Below are positions 42,661 to 51,618 of a stretch of DNA of 64,000 nucleotides, piece after piece (position 1 is the first letter of the stretch; each line of letters opens with the position of its first letter). Under the pieces are notes generated by a model. The model worked only from the letters and a program-made list of their open reading frames with translations, was not told the origin of the DNA and searched no databases. A program made the translations under genes and the position numbers. The stretch lies in the NCBI GenBank assembly GCA_965248905.1, contig CBDFKS010000007.1:1922001-1986000 (forward strand). Direction: 5' to 3'. The DNA comes from CBDFKS01 sp965248905. Its GTDB lineage: Bacteria; Chloroflexota; Dehalococcoidia; Lucifugimonadales; JAGWBF01.

Positions 42661-43122
42661 CTACTCACGTTCCTCTTTGGCGTTCTCGGGATTATCCCTC
42701 AACCACCGCTCGTAGGTATACACGAAGTCCTGCTGATGAGGACTCTCTACTGAGCCGGGCCGTAATCTGCGAATGTAGCGTAGCGCGTCCTCGGCACGGT
42801 AGCCCGTTCTTACTAGATGGCAAGCCAACATGGTCCCGGTCCTGCCCACTCCAGCCTTACAGGAAACCACTACCGGAATATCCTTCTTTATCTGCTCATC
42901 AATGAAGTTCAGAATCCGCTGAGCTTGATCCAGGCTGGTAGCCTGGAAGTCCGGAACGAATTCGGCCATATCAACCAGCCCTGCTGGCTCTCCAGAGATG
43001 GTGCGTTGCTCCATTCTTACGATCGCACCGATCCCTTGCTCTTTCAGGTAGAGTAGCTCTTCGTCCAGGACCGGCCCCATGGAGCCGGCGAGCTTGCCTG
43101 GTATCACCCAGCTGAAATTCAT
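42661..43122 (-). CDS. Dual-specificity/tyrosine phosphatase-like protein
   Basis: A 153-aa protein with the phosphatase loop SCKAGVGRTG (CX5R intact; the usual preceding His is Ser). The general-acid Asp may lie in DMAEFVPDFQA. The start MNFSWVIPGKLAGSMGPV is typical of bacterial and archaeal DSP-like proteins. Substrate unknown. First gene of a two-gene unit with the LLM oxidoreductase. Confidence 0.85.
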   Translation of the reverse strand: MNFSWVIPGKLAGSMGPVLDEELLYLKEQGIGAIVRMEQRTISGEPAGLVDMAEFVPDFQATSLDQAQRILNFIDEQIKKDIPVVVSCKAGVGRTGTMLACHLVRTGYRAEDALRYIRRLRPGSVESPHQQDFVYTYERWLRDNPENAKEERE

Positions 43123-43177
43123 CTCCTCACACTTCGTATCTAAATTAGACCTCTTCGAGACATGGTCGTATAGAAAT

Positions 43178-43474
43178 CTAGTCCAATGTCTGGAGCGATC
43201 TCTTCTCGCTCCCTAGCCGGAGTTGAAGATCGTCTTGAGAGAGGGCATTTACCTCCACCAGCTTATCTCGAGTGGCGTGGCCCTTGAGGATTTTGATTTC
43301 AGTTTTGGGCAGGCTCAGGGTTTTCGCCAGCAATTCCACGAGGGCTTGATTCGCCTTCCCTCGCTCCGGTGCGGCCATCACCCTGACATGGAGCACATCC
43401 GCTCGGAATCCCTGGATTTCCGTTCGGGACGCCTTGGGCTGTACCTTCACTTTAATGCGACTTGCTTGCCGCAC
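43178..43474 (-). CDS. DUF167 (YggU) family protein
   Basis: A roughly 98-aa protein from GTG 43474 (or TTG 43477). Core: VKVQPKASRTEIQGF, LHVRVMAAPERGKANQALVE and EIKILKGHATRDKLVEV, the DUF167 pattern. A longer open frame reaches 43711 but would lie over the end of the fur-like gene and is not part of the family. Function unknown; YggU-like proteins are small alpha/beta folds. Confidence 0.83.
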   Translation of the reverse strand: MRQASRIKVKVQPKASRTEIQGFRADVLHVRVMAAPERGKANQALVELLAKTLSLPKTEIKILKGHATRDKLVEVNALSQDDLQLRLGSEKRSLQTLD

Positions 43475-43589
43475 CAACTTACTCTTTTCTACTACTGGTT
43501 TTCGAATTTCTGAATATAGGGCCGTTTCAGGCTGACACCCACTTTCGATATTCAGTTTGATGATTGGAAGAGGGTTAGCAAAGACGCTA

Positions 43590-44039
43590 TTAATCTTCTT
43601 GGTCTTTGGTCTGATGGGTGGACTGACACTTGGAGCAGACTCCCGAGACGGTGAAATTGTCCAGGTCCGGCTCAAAGCCGAACTCTTTAACGAGTCTGGT
43701 CCGAAATTCATCGAGGTAGCTGGGGCTCAGGTTAAAAGCCTGTCCGCAATCCTGACACACCATGTGTTGATGACGTGTGTGTGGGTCGGTGAGTTCGTAA
43801 TGCAACCTGTCGCCCATGCCTACCTCGGTGACGAAGCGAAGTCTCTTGAACAGGTGTAGAGTGCGATAGACAGTGGCTATATCCATGTAAGGGTACGCCT
43901 CTTTAGCGCGGTTATATACCTCGTCCACGTTCATGTGGCCCTTACCCTCGGCGATGGCCGAAAGAATGATGAGCCGCTGAGGGGTAAGGCGTAACCCCTG
44001 CGCCTTCACTGCTTCTAAAATGTCGTTATGCCTAGTCAT
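43590..44039 (-). CDS. Fur-family metal- or peroxide-responsive repressor
   Basis: 149 aa. The winged helix LRLTPQRLIILSAIAEG...DIATVYRTLHLF is followed by the regulatory site HYELTDPHTRHQHMVCQDCG and the C-terminal CSKC, giving a four-Cys structural zinc site. The regulatory residues do not let me choose between Fur, PerR and Zur. Its promoter carries a palindrome over the -10 region, suggesting autoregulation. Confidence 0.92.
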   Translation of the reverse strand: MTRHNDILEAVKAQGLRLTPQRLIILSAIAEGKGHMNVDEVYNRAKEAYPYMDIATVYRTLHLFKRLRFVTEVGMGDRLHYELTDPHTRHQHMVCQDCGQAFNLSPSYLDEFRTRLVKEFGFEPDLDNFTVSGVCSKCQSTHQTKDQED

Positions 44040-44063
44040 AAACCCTTCACCAGTTGCAAATAC

Positions 44064-44105
44064 TGTTGTTAACTACAATTTAGACCAGGTTCCATAGGCT
44101 GTCAA
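44064..44105 (-). promoter_or_regulatory. Promoter and Fur-box-like palindrome of the fur-family gene
   Basis: TTGACA (44100-44105), 17 bases, TAAATT (44077-44082). The adjoining TGTTGTTAACTACA (44064-44077) is palindromic apart from one mismatched pair and touches the -10 box, where a bound repressor would block RNA polymerase. Confidence 0.65.
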
Positions 44106-44147
44106 GGAAAAGGAGTGACGTTCTCGAATCACTAGTACTCAGTCAAC

Positions 44148-44795
44148 CTAATTGTTGGCAGGATAGAGATGGTGAAGCTTGACTCGGGCGTCCACAGTGG
44201 AGAATCTCCAGTCAATGGTTGCTCCGGCTTGGTTTCGTTCTGCCTCCAGGGCCGCGATCTCGCCACTCAAAGTCTCTTCATCGGCAATACGCCGGCGCAG
44301 GACTCGCCTGGCCAAGACACTGAACTCGATCTCTGCCATGTTGAGCCAACTACCGTGCTTGGGAGTGTAGTGAAACTCCAAGCGTTTGCGTATTCGCCTA
44401 GCCTCCTTGGGCTCGAAGGTTTCGTAGAGGGAAGCTGGTTTGTGGGTGTTGAGGTTGTCCAGCACCACCCGGATCTTCTCGGACGCTGGGTAAGCTTCAT
44501 CGGCCAGCCACCGCATCTGCTTAGCGAAGTCCACCATGGTACGACGTTCGGTCACTGCCACATGCCTCCAGCCCGCCAGGGGCTCGCACAGCATGAACAG
44601 GTTTCGGGTGCCATTGCGCTGGTACTCGTAATCGTATCGCTCCCGTCGTGCCGGCTTGGGCGGGATCGGAGACCTCTTTTCCGCCAGCAACTGCTTGGAG
44701 GTCTCGTCGAAACAGACCACCGGGCGCTCTGGGTCATAGGGTTCCGCGTAAAGGTCCAGCACATCCTCCATACACGCCACAAACTCGGCGCTCAC
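44148..44795 (-). CDS. IS630 transposase, second frame (DDE catalytic part)
   Basis: 215 aa with the DDE_3 core: VVCFDETSKQLLAE (first Asp), IRVVLDNLNTHKPASLYE (second Asp) and FHYTPKHGSWLNMAEIEF (Glu). Its own ATG 44795 overlaps the first frame, but the -1 frame is open upstream to the A7 run, which is how IS630 elements usually make one protein. All catalytic acids are present. Confidence 0.9.
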   Translation of the reverse strand: MSAEFVACMEDVLDLYAEPYDPERPVVCFDETSKQLLAEKRSPIPPKPARRERYDYEYQRNGTRNLFMLCEPLAGWRHVAVTERRTMVDFAKQMRWLADEAYPASEKIRVVLDNLNTHKPASLYETFEPKEARRIRKRLEFHYTPKHGSWLNMAEIEFSVLARRVLRRRIADEETLSGEIAALEAERNQAGATIDWRFSTVDARVKLHHLYPANN

Positions 44796-45271
44796 CTGGG
44801 GAATACACCACTCCTTCTTCTGCCACGGCTTGAGACTGTTTTTTTCAACCGCTTGCGAATTCCCTCGTGGGACATGGAGGGCGCCAGCCCCAACTCCACC
44901 ACCTTGTTTGCCAGGAGCCGCAGGGTCCAGTGGTCATGGCCTGGGGGGGCCTCGCTGCACGCCAGGGCAATCAGGTGCGCTTCCCCCCGCTCATCCAGTT
45001 TGGTCGGATGTCCTGGCCGAGGATCTTCCTCCAAGGCCCGCTTCAGTCCTCCCTCCAGGTACCGCCGCTTGGTACGGCACACCGTACCCGCAGACGTGTC
45101 CAGCGCCTCCACGATGCGCATCACCCCCCAGCCCGTATCTGCCTTTAGCAGAATACGGGCCCGGGCAACCTTTCGCGCTGGGCTCTTTCCCCCGCGAATC
45201 AGTCGTTCCAACTGGTCTCGTTCTTCCCTTTCCAACCGGACCACATACCGTTCTCGTCCCATGGCTGCCAC
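44792..45271 (-). CDS. IS630 transposase, first frame (DNA-binding part)
   Basis: 159 aa with the N-terminal helix-turn-helix (RKVARARILLKADTGWGVMRI, TVCRTKRRYLEGGL). From the run of seven A at 44839-44845 the family sequence continues in the -1 frame, so the last 20 residues here are not native. The full transposase would run 45271 to 44148 after slippage. Confidence 0.88.
   Translation of the reverse strand: MAAMGRERYVVRLEREERDQLERLIRGGKSPARKVARARILLKADTGWGVMRIVEALDTSAGTVCRTKRRYLEGGLKRALEEDPRPGHPTKLDERGEAHLIALACSEAPPGHDHWTLRLLANKVVELGLAPSMSHEGIRKRLKKTVSSRGRRRSGVFPR
44839..44845 (-). other. A7 slippage site in IS630
   Basis: TTG AAA AAA ACA on the transcript; insertion of one A by the polymerase, or a -1 ribosomal slip, joins the two frames (AAC AGT CTC...). 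The sequence before and after this point matches the two halves of a single IS630 transposase. Confidence 0.75.
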
Positions 45272-45442
45272 CCTCCTACGTCAACACTCCTAAAAAAGGG
45301 TAGCAACCTTAGACGTTTTCTTAAACAATTACCAAAACCGAGTTGACTGAGTACTAGAGCTATGTTGCACCAGTAAACAGAAACCAGGTAAAGTAGAGCG
45401 AGAGAGTTGGCGCTTTGGCGGCCAGGGCATCGGAGGCATCTG

Positions 45443-45715
45443 ATGGCGATACAGTACGTTTTGACCGAATATTTCGACCAGGCCATGGAACGAGCGGAGT
45501 ACGACAAGCTAGAAGATGGTACATATTCCGGTCGGATTCCCTCATGCAAAGGTGTAATTGCTTTTGGAACGACGTTACGACACTGCGAGAATGAATTGCG
45601 ATCAACTCTGGAAGACTGGACTTTAGTGGGTCTTAAACTCGGTCATCCTTTACCGGTAATTGGAGGCATTGATCTAAACGAGGAGCCGTCACATGAGCCG
45701 GTGGACTCCGTGTAG
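45443..45715 (+). CDS. hicB: HicB-like antitoxin
   Basis: About 90 aa from ATG 45443 (GGAGG 6 bases upstream). The HicB fold is clear: YDKLEDGTYSGRIPSCKGVIAFGTT followed by CENELRSTLEDWTLVGLKLG. No C-terminal DNA-binding domain is present, as in the short HicB class. The gene overlaps the hicA start by 23 bases, with antitoxin before toxin. Confidence 0.87.
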   Translation: MAIQYVLTEYFDQAMERAEYDKLEDGTYSGRIPSCKGVIAFGTTLRHCENELRSTLEDWTLVGLKLGHPLPVIGGIDLNEEPSHEPVDSV

Positions 45716-45924
45716 ACGTCGTGACTTCATTCGGCGCCTACGTAGACTGGGTTTTGAAGGGCCATTTTCTGGGACGCGTCACCAGTTCATGGTACATGAG
45801 CGACACCGGCTAGCTATCCCTTCCAAATGCAGAATTCTCTGTAGCCCAGGTTCGGATGATGATACGGGAAGTCAGAGATATACTAGGTCGATCGATCGCC
45901 GCGCAGGAATGGAATCGATTATAG
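45693..45924 (+). pseudogene. hicA: HicA-like mRNA interferase toxin, frameshifted
   Basis: Starts MSRWTPCRRRDFIRRLRRLG and keeps the catalytic-His segment FSGTRHQFMVH, a normal HicA double-stranded-RNA-binding fold. After LAIPS the frame is lost at CCAAATGC. Removing one A restores NAEFSVAQVRMMIREV and a stop at 45922-45924, giving a normal-length HicA. As written, translation continues in the wrong frame to 45956. It is probably inactivated while the antitoxin is intact. Confidence 0.82.
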
Positions 45925-46045
45925 ATATAGGTCAGCAGCTTGTAGCAATAGCCTAAAGTGTCGTCACCTTGGCCGATGGGGGGACTATTCATCATGTCTA
46001 TACTGGCTGAGACTTTCCTCCTAAGACTAAAGAATCATAGACTTA

Positions 46046-46675
46046 ATGCAAAATATGAATATAAAAAGACAATACCTTGACAGTAAATTAGAGCAACTCA
46101 TAAAAGCCGCTAATGATAGTGCGCAAAAAGGGCGTCTAGATCGTTTCCGACTTTTGATGGTGACAGAGGACGTTGATCTGACTCCTATGGATGGACTTGC
46201 CTATGAGTACTATCAAGAAGCTCGCCTATGCTGGTATATGGGGGCCTTTGTGGCAACAATTGTGATGAGTCAGCTTACCTTTGAACAGATGCTCCGGGCG
46301 CACTACAGAGTCGCAAATGGGGTCGGTGGTACCCTAGACAGAGGAAAGAAAGTGGATAATGCGACGTTCGCGGATCTTATCGATCAAGCCGTCGACGACG
46401 CTTGGGTCGACCAACAAGAAGCCGAAGCGCTTCATCGGCTTCGCCGCGATATTCGAAATCCTTATGTACATACCCATGACAGTCAGAAAAGGAACGAGAG
46501 CTCTGATCTGATCGATCAAGCCGTCGCTGACTACAGAAAAGATTTTTTTTACCAGCATCTTAAATTCGTGGCACCTCAGTTGATTGGAGTGGGAGTAGAA
46601 GACGAAGCCAGAGAAACCATTACATTATTGGTACGCCTTTTCCCCAAAATCTCGCGTGGGTTCTGGGGAATGTGA
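46046..46675 (+). CDS. Uncharacterised HEPN-like protein (RX4H motif)
   Basis: A 209-aa helical protein. LHRLRRDIRNPYVHTHD contains RNPYVH, an Rx4H motif in the place expected for HEPN ribonucleases, after helices that include ATIVMSQLTFEQMLRAHY. No other domain is seen. It lies 90 bases after the broken hicA and is A+T-richer than its surroundings, suggesting an accessory defence or toxin patch. A DUF-type HEPN without RNase activity is an alternative. Confidence 0.6.
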   Translation: MQNMNIKRQYLDSKLEQLIKAANDSAQKGRLDRFRLLMVTEDVDLTPMDGLAYEYYQEARLCWYMGAFVATIVMSQLTFEQMLRAHYRVANGVGGTLDRGKKVDNATFADLIDQAVDDAWVDQQEAEALHRLRRDIRNPYVHTHDSQKRNESSDLIDQAVADYRKDFFYQHLKFVAPQLIGVGVEDEARETITLLVRLFPKISRGFWGM

Positions 46676-46688
46676 CCATAACTATTTG

Positions 46689-47957
46689 CTAGTGTCGTAC
46701 CTCGTTCAACTCCCCTAAAAACTCCTCGATCGGCTGAACCTCCTGCCCCCCACCCACCATGTCTCGGATGCTCACCGCTTCCCGCTCCATCTCTTCTTCG
46801 CCAATGATTACCACGTAGTGAACACCTAAGGCATTGGCCTGCCTTAGCTGCCCTCTGAGACTTCTCGAACCGCTGCTCAGGATGGCTCCAACCCCCGCCT
46901 CTCTTATCCTGCTGGCTATACGGACTGCTGTATCCCGCGTCTCCTCACCGGCATTGGCTACCAGGTATTGGGGCTTGGGCTCATCGGGTACCGGCACTTC
47001 CTGACGTTTAAGGTTCAGGACCAACCTCTCCATGCCCGTGGCAAAGCCTATACCCGGAGTGGGCCTGCCACCCAGCTGCTCGATCAGCCCATCGTATCGT
47101 CCTCCGCCGCAGATGGTGCTTTGAGCCCCCTCTTGGGCAGGCTGTATCTCGAAAACGGTGCGGGTATAGTAGTCCAGACCTCTCACCAGGCGATGGTCGA
47201 TCTTATACGGCATCTTCGTAAAGTCGAGATAACGCTGTAACCTGCTCCAGTGATCTTGGCATTCCTCACACAGGTGATCTGTAGATCGGGGCGCCTGTTC
47301 TTGCAGTGGCTGGCAGGATGCTTGTTTGCAGTCCAGGAGGCGCAGCGGATTCCGCTCCAGCCGCGACCTACAGTCCGCACACAGACGTGCCAAATGACCC
47401 GAATAGTACCCTTTCAGCTCATCTATGTATCCGGGACGGCACTTGCTGTCGCCTATGCTGTTGACCAGCAGAGAAAGTCCCTCTAACCCCAGATCGGACA
47501 TCAGTTGCCAGGCCAGCTCTATTACCTCCGCGTCCACTGATGGGTCACCGTCGCCCAGGACCTCTGCACCGAACTGGTGGTGCTCTCGGTAGCGTCCCGC
47601 CTGGGGACGTTCATAGCGGAAAACGGGGCAGAAATAGTAGAGTCGCACTGGCTGAGGGAGATTGTGCATACCATATTCCATATAGGCTCGACACACCGGC
47701 GCCGTACCTTCCGGGCGAAGGGTAACGGAATCTCCGCCCCTGTCTTCGAAAGTGTACATCTCCTTCTCGACTAGGTCGGTGCCTTCACCCACGGAGCGAA
47801 TGAATAACCGTGAATATTCGAATACCGGCGTATCCAGACGAGAGAAACCGTATCGACGACAGAGGTTCAGCGCTCTGGCCTCTATGTATCGCCAGTACTT
47901 CTGCTCCTCTGGTAACAGGTCTGTAGTACCTCTTGGTGCGCTGTACTGCATAGACAT
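46689..47957 (-). CDS. hisS: Histidyl-tRNA synthetase
   Basis: Class II synthetase (422 aa). Motif 1 is near YGFSRLDTPVFE, motif 2 CPVFRYERPQAGRYREHHQFG and the His-A motif LVRGLDYYTRTVFEI. An inserted Cys-rich stretch (CADCRSRL, CEECQDHW) may bind zinc. The anticodon domain (residues 330-415) is complete. GGAG is 9 bases from the second ATG (47951), which may be the real start. Confidence 0.96.
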   Translation of the reverse strand: MSMQYSAPRGTTDLLPEEQKYWRYIEARALNLCRRYGFSRLDTPVFEYSRLFIRSVGEGTDLVEKEMYTFEDRGGDSVTLRPEGTAPVCRAYMEYGMHNLPQPVRLYYFCPVFRYERPQAGRYREHHQFGAEVLGDGDPSVDAEVIELAWQLMSDLGLEGLSLLVNSIGDSKCRPGYIDELKGYYSGHLARLCADCRSRLERNPLRLLDCKQASCQPLQEQAPRSTDHLCEECQDHWSRLQRYLDFTKMPYKIDHRLVRGLDYYTRTVFEIQPAQEGAQSTICGGGRYDGLIEQLGGRPTPGIGFATGMERLVLNLKRQEVPVPDEPKPQYLVANAGEETRDTAVRIASRIREAGVGAILSSGSRSLRGQLRQANALGVHYVVIIGEEEMEREAVSIRDMVGGGQEVQPIEEFLGELNEVRH

Positions 47958-48150
47958 ATTCTCCAGGTTACCATACTGGGATAGGTTCTACCGTGTAAAA
48001 ATAGTATCTGCTGGCGCCTCTATCTGAGCGATGGCAATAAGAGTCTTGCTCAGGGATGGTAACAGTTTTCGATAAAACGCTTAACTGCTCTGGACTTCAG
48101 TGCTATCGAGAGTTTATCATATGCGTAAGTTCTGATGGAGTCTTGGGTCA

Positions 48151-50352
48151 GTGACCACTAAGGTCAAAGAAATCGTTAACCGTGTTGAGAGCTACCTCGC
48201 TGAGGATAAAGTGGCTCTGATCGAAAAAGCATGCCATTTTGCCACGGAATGCCACGATGGCCAGACACGTGTGTCCGGAGAACCCTACATAGAGCATCCC
48301 TTCCAAACGGCCCTCTTCCTGGCAGACTTGCATCTGGATTTCACCACCATCGCCGCCGCTCTCCTCCATGACGTCATAGAGGACTGCGATATATCCTACG
48401 AAGAGGTGTCCGAGCGCTTTGGTGAGGACGTAGCCAAACTGGTGGATGGCGTTACGAAACTAACTCGGATGGACCTGAAGCTCATTGGCCCTGAGACGGA
48501 AGACTCTCAGCAACCAACCGCTTTTCAAGAAGATCGCCTCCAGGCTGAGAGCCTACGCAAAATGTTGGTAGCGATGGCTGAAGACGTGCGAGTTGTTCTC
48601 ATTAAACTCGCCGACCGTCTTCACAATATGCGCACTCTGGAAGCTCTTGCTCCCGACAGACGCAAGGTCATAGCCCAGGAGACCTTAGACATCTATACCC
48701 CATTGGCCCATAGGCTCGGCATTTGGGACATCAAGTGGCGTCTGGAGGATATGGCTTTCAGACACCTACAACCTGACAAGTATAAAGAAATCTCTCGTAT
48801 TCTATCTGCTAAGCGTGGTGAAAGGGAGGCATACGTAGAGGGCGTCGTTGCGACTTTGACCAAGGAGCTTGATGCAGCCAATCTCGAGGCTCAAGTCATT
48901 GGAAGACCCAAGCACATCTACAGCATCTACAAGAAGATGCAAAAATACGCTATCCAGGGCAAGGAGTTGAGCCAGATATACGACCTGTACGCTCTTAGGC
49001 TATTGGTCAAGACACAGGCCGATTGCTACAACGCCCTAGGACTGGTGCACAACCTGTGGCATCCCATGCCCGGGCAGTTCGACGATTACATCGCTAACCC
49101 GAAAGAGAACGTATACCAGGCCCTCCACACCACTGTTATGTGCGAGGGTGGAACACCTCTGGAGGTGCAGATTCGCACTCATGATATGCACCAGGTGGCA
49201 GAGTATGGAGTAGCCGCTCACTGGCGATACAAGGAAGGCGGCGCTGGTGACCTTCGGTTCGAGGACAAAATGACCTGGCTTCGCCAACTCCTCGAGTGGC
49301 AGCGGGACGTTAGTGGCACCGATGAATTCCTGGAATCGGTAAAGACGGACCTGTTCCAGGACCAGGTTTTCGCTTACACCCCCAAAGGGGACATTATCGA
49401 GCTACCCAGCGGCTCCACTCCCATTGACTTCGCTTACAAGATACACACCGAACTGGGGCACCGATGCATTGGAAGCAAGGTCAACGGCCGTCTCGTGGCG
49501 CTGGACTACCAGTTGAACAATGGCGACACTGTGGAGATCCTGACTACCAAGGTGGCCAGGGGGCCCAGCCTGGACTGGCTCAACCCCAATCTAGGATATG
49601 TGAGATCCGCCAGCGCTCTGGAGAAGGTCCGCCAGTGGTTCCGAAAGCAAACTCGTCGGGTAAACGTTCAGAGAGGCCGGGAGGTCCTACGCAAAGACCT
49701 CAAACGCCTCAACATGAAGGTCGACGAGACCGAAGTTGCCGCACTATTCCGGTACGACACCCTCGAGGAGTTCCTGGCGGCTCTGGGATCGGGAGGGGTC
49801 TCGGATACTCAGCTCGTTGCCAGGCTTACTGCCCAACAGGATAAGCCGGAAGAGGACTTGAGGCCTTCCGTGCCCTTGTCCAGCCCCACAACCGGGGTCC
49901 AGGTCTTGGGGGTGGGTGATCTGCTGATTCGAATGGGCCGCTGCTGTAACCCACTACCGGGTGAGGAAATAATCGGCTACATTACCCGTACCAGAGGCGT
50001 CACAGTCCACAAACGGAGTTGTCCCAACCTGAAAAACGAAGACGAGCAGGAGCGTTTGGTCAAAGTCGAGTGGGCCAAGACAAAGGAACTATATCCTGTA
50101 CGTGTATCTATCGTGGCATGGGACCGGGTAGGCCTTCTGAGGGACCTCACTACCCAGGTCTCTGAACAGGGTGTCAATATAGCTTCTGCGACCACCACGG
50201 AAAACTCGGATGGTACAGCTACCACATCCTTAACTCTTTACACAACGGGTGTCGGCCAGCTCAGCCGTCTCTTTTCCAAACTAGAGGGTGTTCGAGGCGT
50301 GATTAGCGCAATTCGAAGCTCCACCGATGCCGAGATCCCTTCACCTAAGTAG
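48151..50352 (+). CDS. rsh: Bifunctional (p)ppGpp synthetase/hydrolase (RelA/SpoT homologue)
   Basis: Full-length Rsh (733 aa) controlling the stringent response. The HD hydrolase domain (about 25-180) has HPFQTALFLAD and LLHDVIEDCD. The synthetase domain (about 240-350) includes YDLYALRLLV and NPKENVYQALHT. TGS lies near 400-460 (VFAYTPKGDIIELPSGSTP), the Cys/zinc-finger region has GRCCNPLPGEEIIG, and a C-terminal ACT is present. Both active sites look complete. GTG start with a weak GGAG 10 bases upstream. Confidence 0.96.
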   Translation: MTTKVKEIVNRVESYLAEDKVALIEKACHFATECHDGQTRVSGEPYIEHPFQTALFLADLHLDFTTIAAALLHDVIEDCDISYEEVSERFGEDVAKLVDGVTKLTRMDLKLIGPETEDSQQPTAFQEDRLQAESLRKMLVAMAEDVRVVLIKLADRLHNMRTLEALAPDRRKVIAQETLDIYTPLAHRLGIWDIKWRLEDMAFRHLQPDKYKEISRILSAKRGEREAYVEGVVATLTKELDAANLEAQVIGRPKHIYSIYKKMQKYAIQGKELSQIYDLYALRLLVKTQADCYNALGLVHNLWHPMPGQFDDYIANPKENVYQALHTTVMCEGGTPLEVQIRTHDMHQVAEYGVAAHWRYKEGGAGDLRFEDKMTWLRQLLEWQRDVSGTDEFLESVKTDLFQDQVFAYTPKGDIIELPSGSTPIDFAYKIHTELGHRCIGSKVNGRLVALDYQLNNGDTVEILTTKVARGPSLDWLNPNLGYVRSASALEKVRQWFRKQTRRVNVQRGREVLRKDLKRLNMKVDETEVAALFRYDTLEEFLAALGSGGVSDTQLVARLTAQQDKPEEDLRPSVPLSSPTTGVQVLGVGDLLIRMGRCCNPLPGEEIIGYITRTRGVTVHKRSCPNLKNEDEQERLVKVEWAKTKELYPVRVSIVAWDRVGLLRDLTTQVSEQGVNIASATTTENSDGTATTSLTLYTTGVGQLSRLFSKLEGVRGVISAIRSSTDAEIPSPK

Positions 50353-50410
50353 TCATTAAGGTTTATACTATCAGGAACGCTTAAACCCAGAAGCACACAG
50401 GAGGTTATCG

Positions 50411-50668
50411 TTGCCCGCCGAAAAATCCGCCCGTACATCAGAGAGAAGGCGAATTCAGAACCGCAGAGTTCGCAGTGCCACCCGCACGATGGTAGCCCGC
50501 GCTGTCAGCGCTCTACAAGCAAATCAATCAGAGGATGTCGAGTCTGCTGTTGCCACAGCGGTGAGGGCTTTGGATAAGGCAGCCACCAAAGGGATCATAC
50601 ACCGCAACAACGCCGCTCGAAAAAAATCCCGTCTCATGGCCAAGTTGAACGCAATCAAAGCGTCTTAA
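50411..50668 (+). CDS. rpsT: 30S ribosomal protein S20
   Basis: An 85-aa basic protein: KSARTSERRRIQNRRVRSAT, then ALDKAATKGIIHRNNAARKK, the S20 signature. TTG start with AGGAGG 7 bases before it. It is 58 bases after rsh on the same strand. S20 binds 16S rRNA in the small subunit. The 268 bases that follow (50669-50936) hold no gene I can support. Confidence 0.95.
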   Translation: MPAEKSARTSERRRIQNRRVRSATRTMVARAVSALQANQSEDVESAVATAVRALDKAATKGIIHRNNAARKKSRLMAKLNAIKAS

Positions 50669-50911
50669 CAGAACGAGCTCTCAGTCTTGGAAGAGACATC
50701 AAGTTAAGGACAAGGCCATGATGCCAGCTAACTGCAACGCAGCTATAGATCGGCATTGAGCAAGCTCATCCATACCCTTAGTAGTAATCCATTCGAAGTC
50801 CCTAGCCTCAGATAACCGGTAATTTAAGGCAATTGGAACATTTCTCAACAGCGTGGACCTACGCCAGCGGCCTGTTGACAATATGTAGTCCCTCTGATAC
50901 TCTCCAATCTA

Positions 50912-50923
50912 GAACACTAGTTT
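50912..50923 (+). promoter_or_regulatory. LexA (SOS) box of lexA
   Basis: GAACACTAGTTT fits the Gram-positive-type box GAAC-N4-GTTC with one change and lies 14 bases before the lexA start. It predicts autoregulation. A CGAACA-type or CTGT-type box was not found elsewhere in the window. Confidence 0.65.
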
Positions 50924-50936
50924 TAAAGGTGCAAAC

Positions 50937-51599
50937 ATGCAGCCGAAGAAAAAGCTTTCAGCCCGACAAGAGCTCATGGTACAGTTCATCCGCGACTTCA
51001 TGCAGGAGAATGGGCTGCCACCCACTGTTCGGGACATCCAGAAAGCTTGCGACATCAGTTCCACATCGGTAGTGGACTACAATCTCCGTCTCCTCCAGAG
51101 GGATGGATATCTTCGGCGTAGGCCCGACGTGGCCCGGGGAATCGAGCTTCTGGATGAGATGGCCATGCCCTATAGGAACGCCTCACCAATGCGCCGCGTC
51201 CCTGTAGTGGCTTACATTGCTGCCGGTGAACCGCTACCCCTCCTGGACACCGACGGTTGGGCCTCTGACGATGCCTTGGAAAGCATCGAAATTCCGCCCG
51301 ATATGCTCAAAGACAAGCACAATCTGTACGCTTTGAAGGTCAAGGGTACCTCAATGATCGACGCGCTGGTAGACGATGGAGACATCGTGCTCGTGGAGCC
51401 TTCGCGAGAGGCCTCCAACGGTGAAATGGTAGTGGCGAGGCTCAAGCTGGAAAACGAGACCACCCTCAAACGCCTATATCAGGAAGGGGATTCAGTTCGC
51501 CTGCAGCCCGCCAACAGCCAGATGGAACCCATTTATTCAAAGGCAGAGAACGTGGAGATACAGGGCAGGGTCGTAGGCGTAATCCGTATGGTGGGCTAG
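50937..51599 (+). CDS. lexA: LexA repressor
   Basis: SOS repressor (220 aa). N-terminal winged helix: ENGLPPTVRDIQKACDISST. The cleavage site Ala-Gly is in AYIAAGEPLPL. The catalytic Ser is in KGTSMIDALVDDGD and Lys in NETTLKRLYQ, so self-cleavage should work. ATG preceded by AGGTG. Confidence 0.96.
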   Translation: MQPKKKLSARQELMVQFIRDFMQENGLPPTVRDIQKACDISSTSVVDYNLRLLQRDGYLRRRPDVARGIELLDEMAMPYRNASPMRRVPVVAYIAAGEPLPLLDTDGWASDDALESIEIPPDMLKDKHNLYALKVKGTSMIDALVDDGDIVLVEPSREASNGEMVVARLKLENETTLKRLYQEGDSVRLQPANSQMEPIYSKAENVEIQGRVVGVIRMVG

Positions 51600-51618
51600 G
51601 TCAGATTCAGACTGACTA

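Larger units (their letters stand above)
44136..45353 (-). mobile_element. IS630-family insertion sequence
   Basis: A 1.2-kb element with two overlapping frames. Terminal inverted repeats are CTAGTACTCAGTCAAC (44132-44147) and its exact reverse complement at 45342-45357; TA at each border is the expected IS630 target duplication. It lies between the fur-like promoter and hicB. Confidence 0.88.

Noticed and set aside
43475..43711. N-terminal extension of the DUF167 gene over the fur-like gene end
   Set aside because: The extension overlaps 120 bases of conserved coding sequence and does not belong to the DUF167 domain.
50699..50881. 60-codon minus-strand frame between rpsT and lexA
   Set aside because: No SD, no recognisable family, and unremarkable composition; treated as non-coding.
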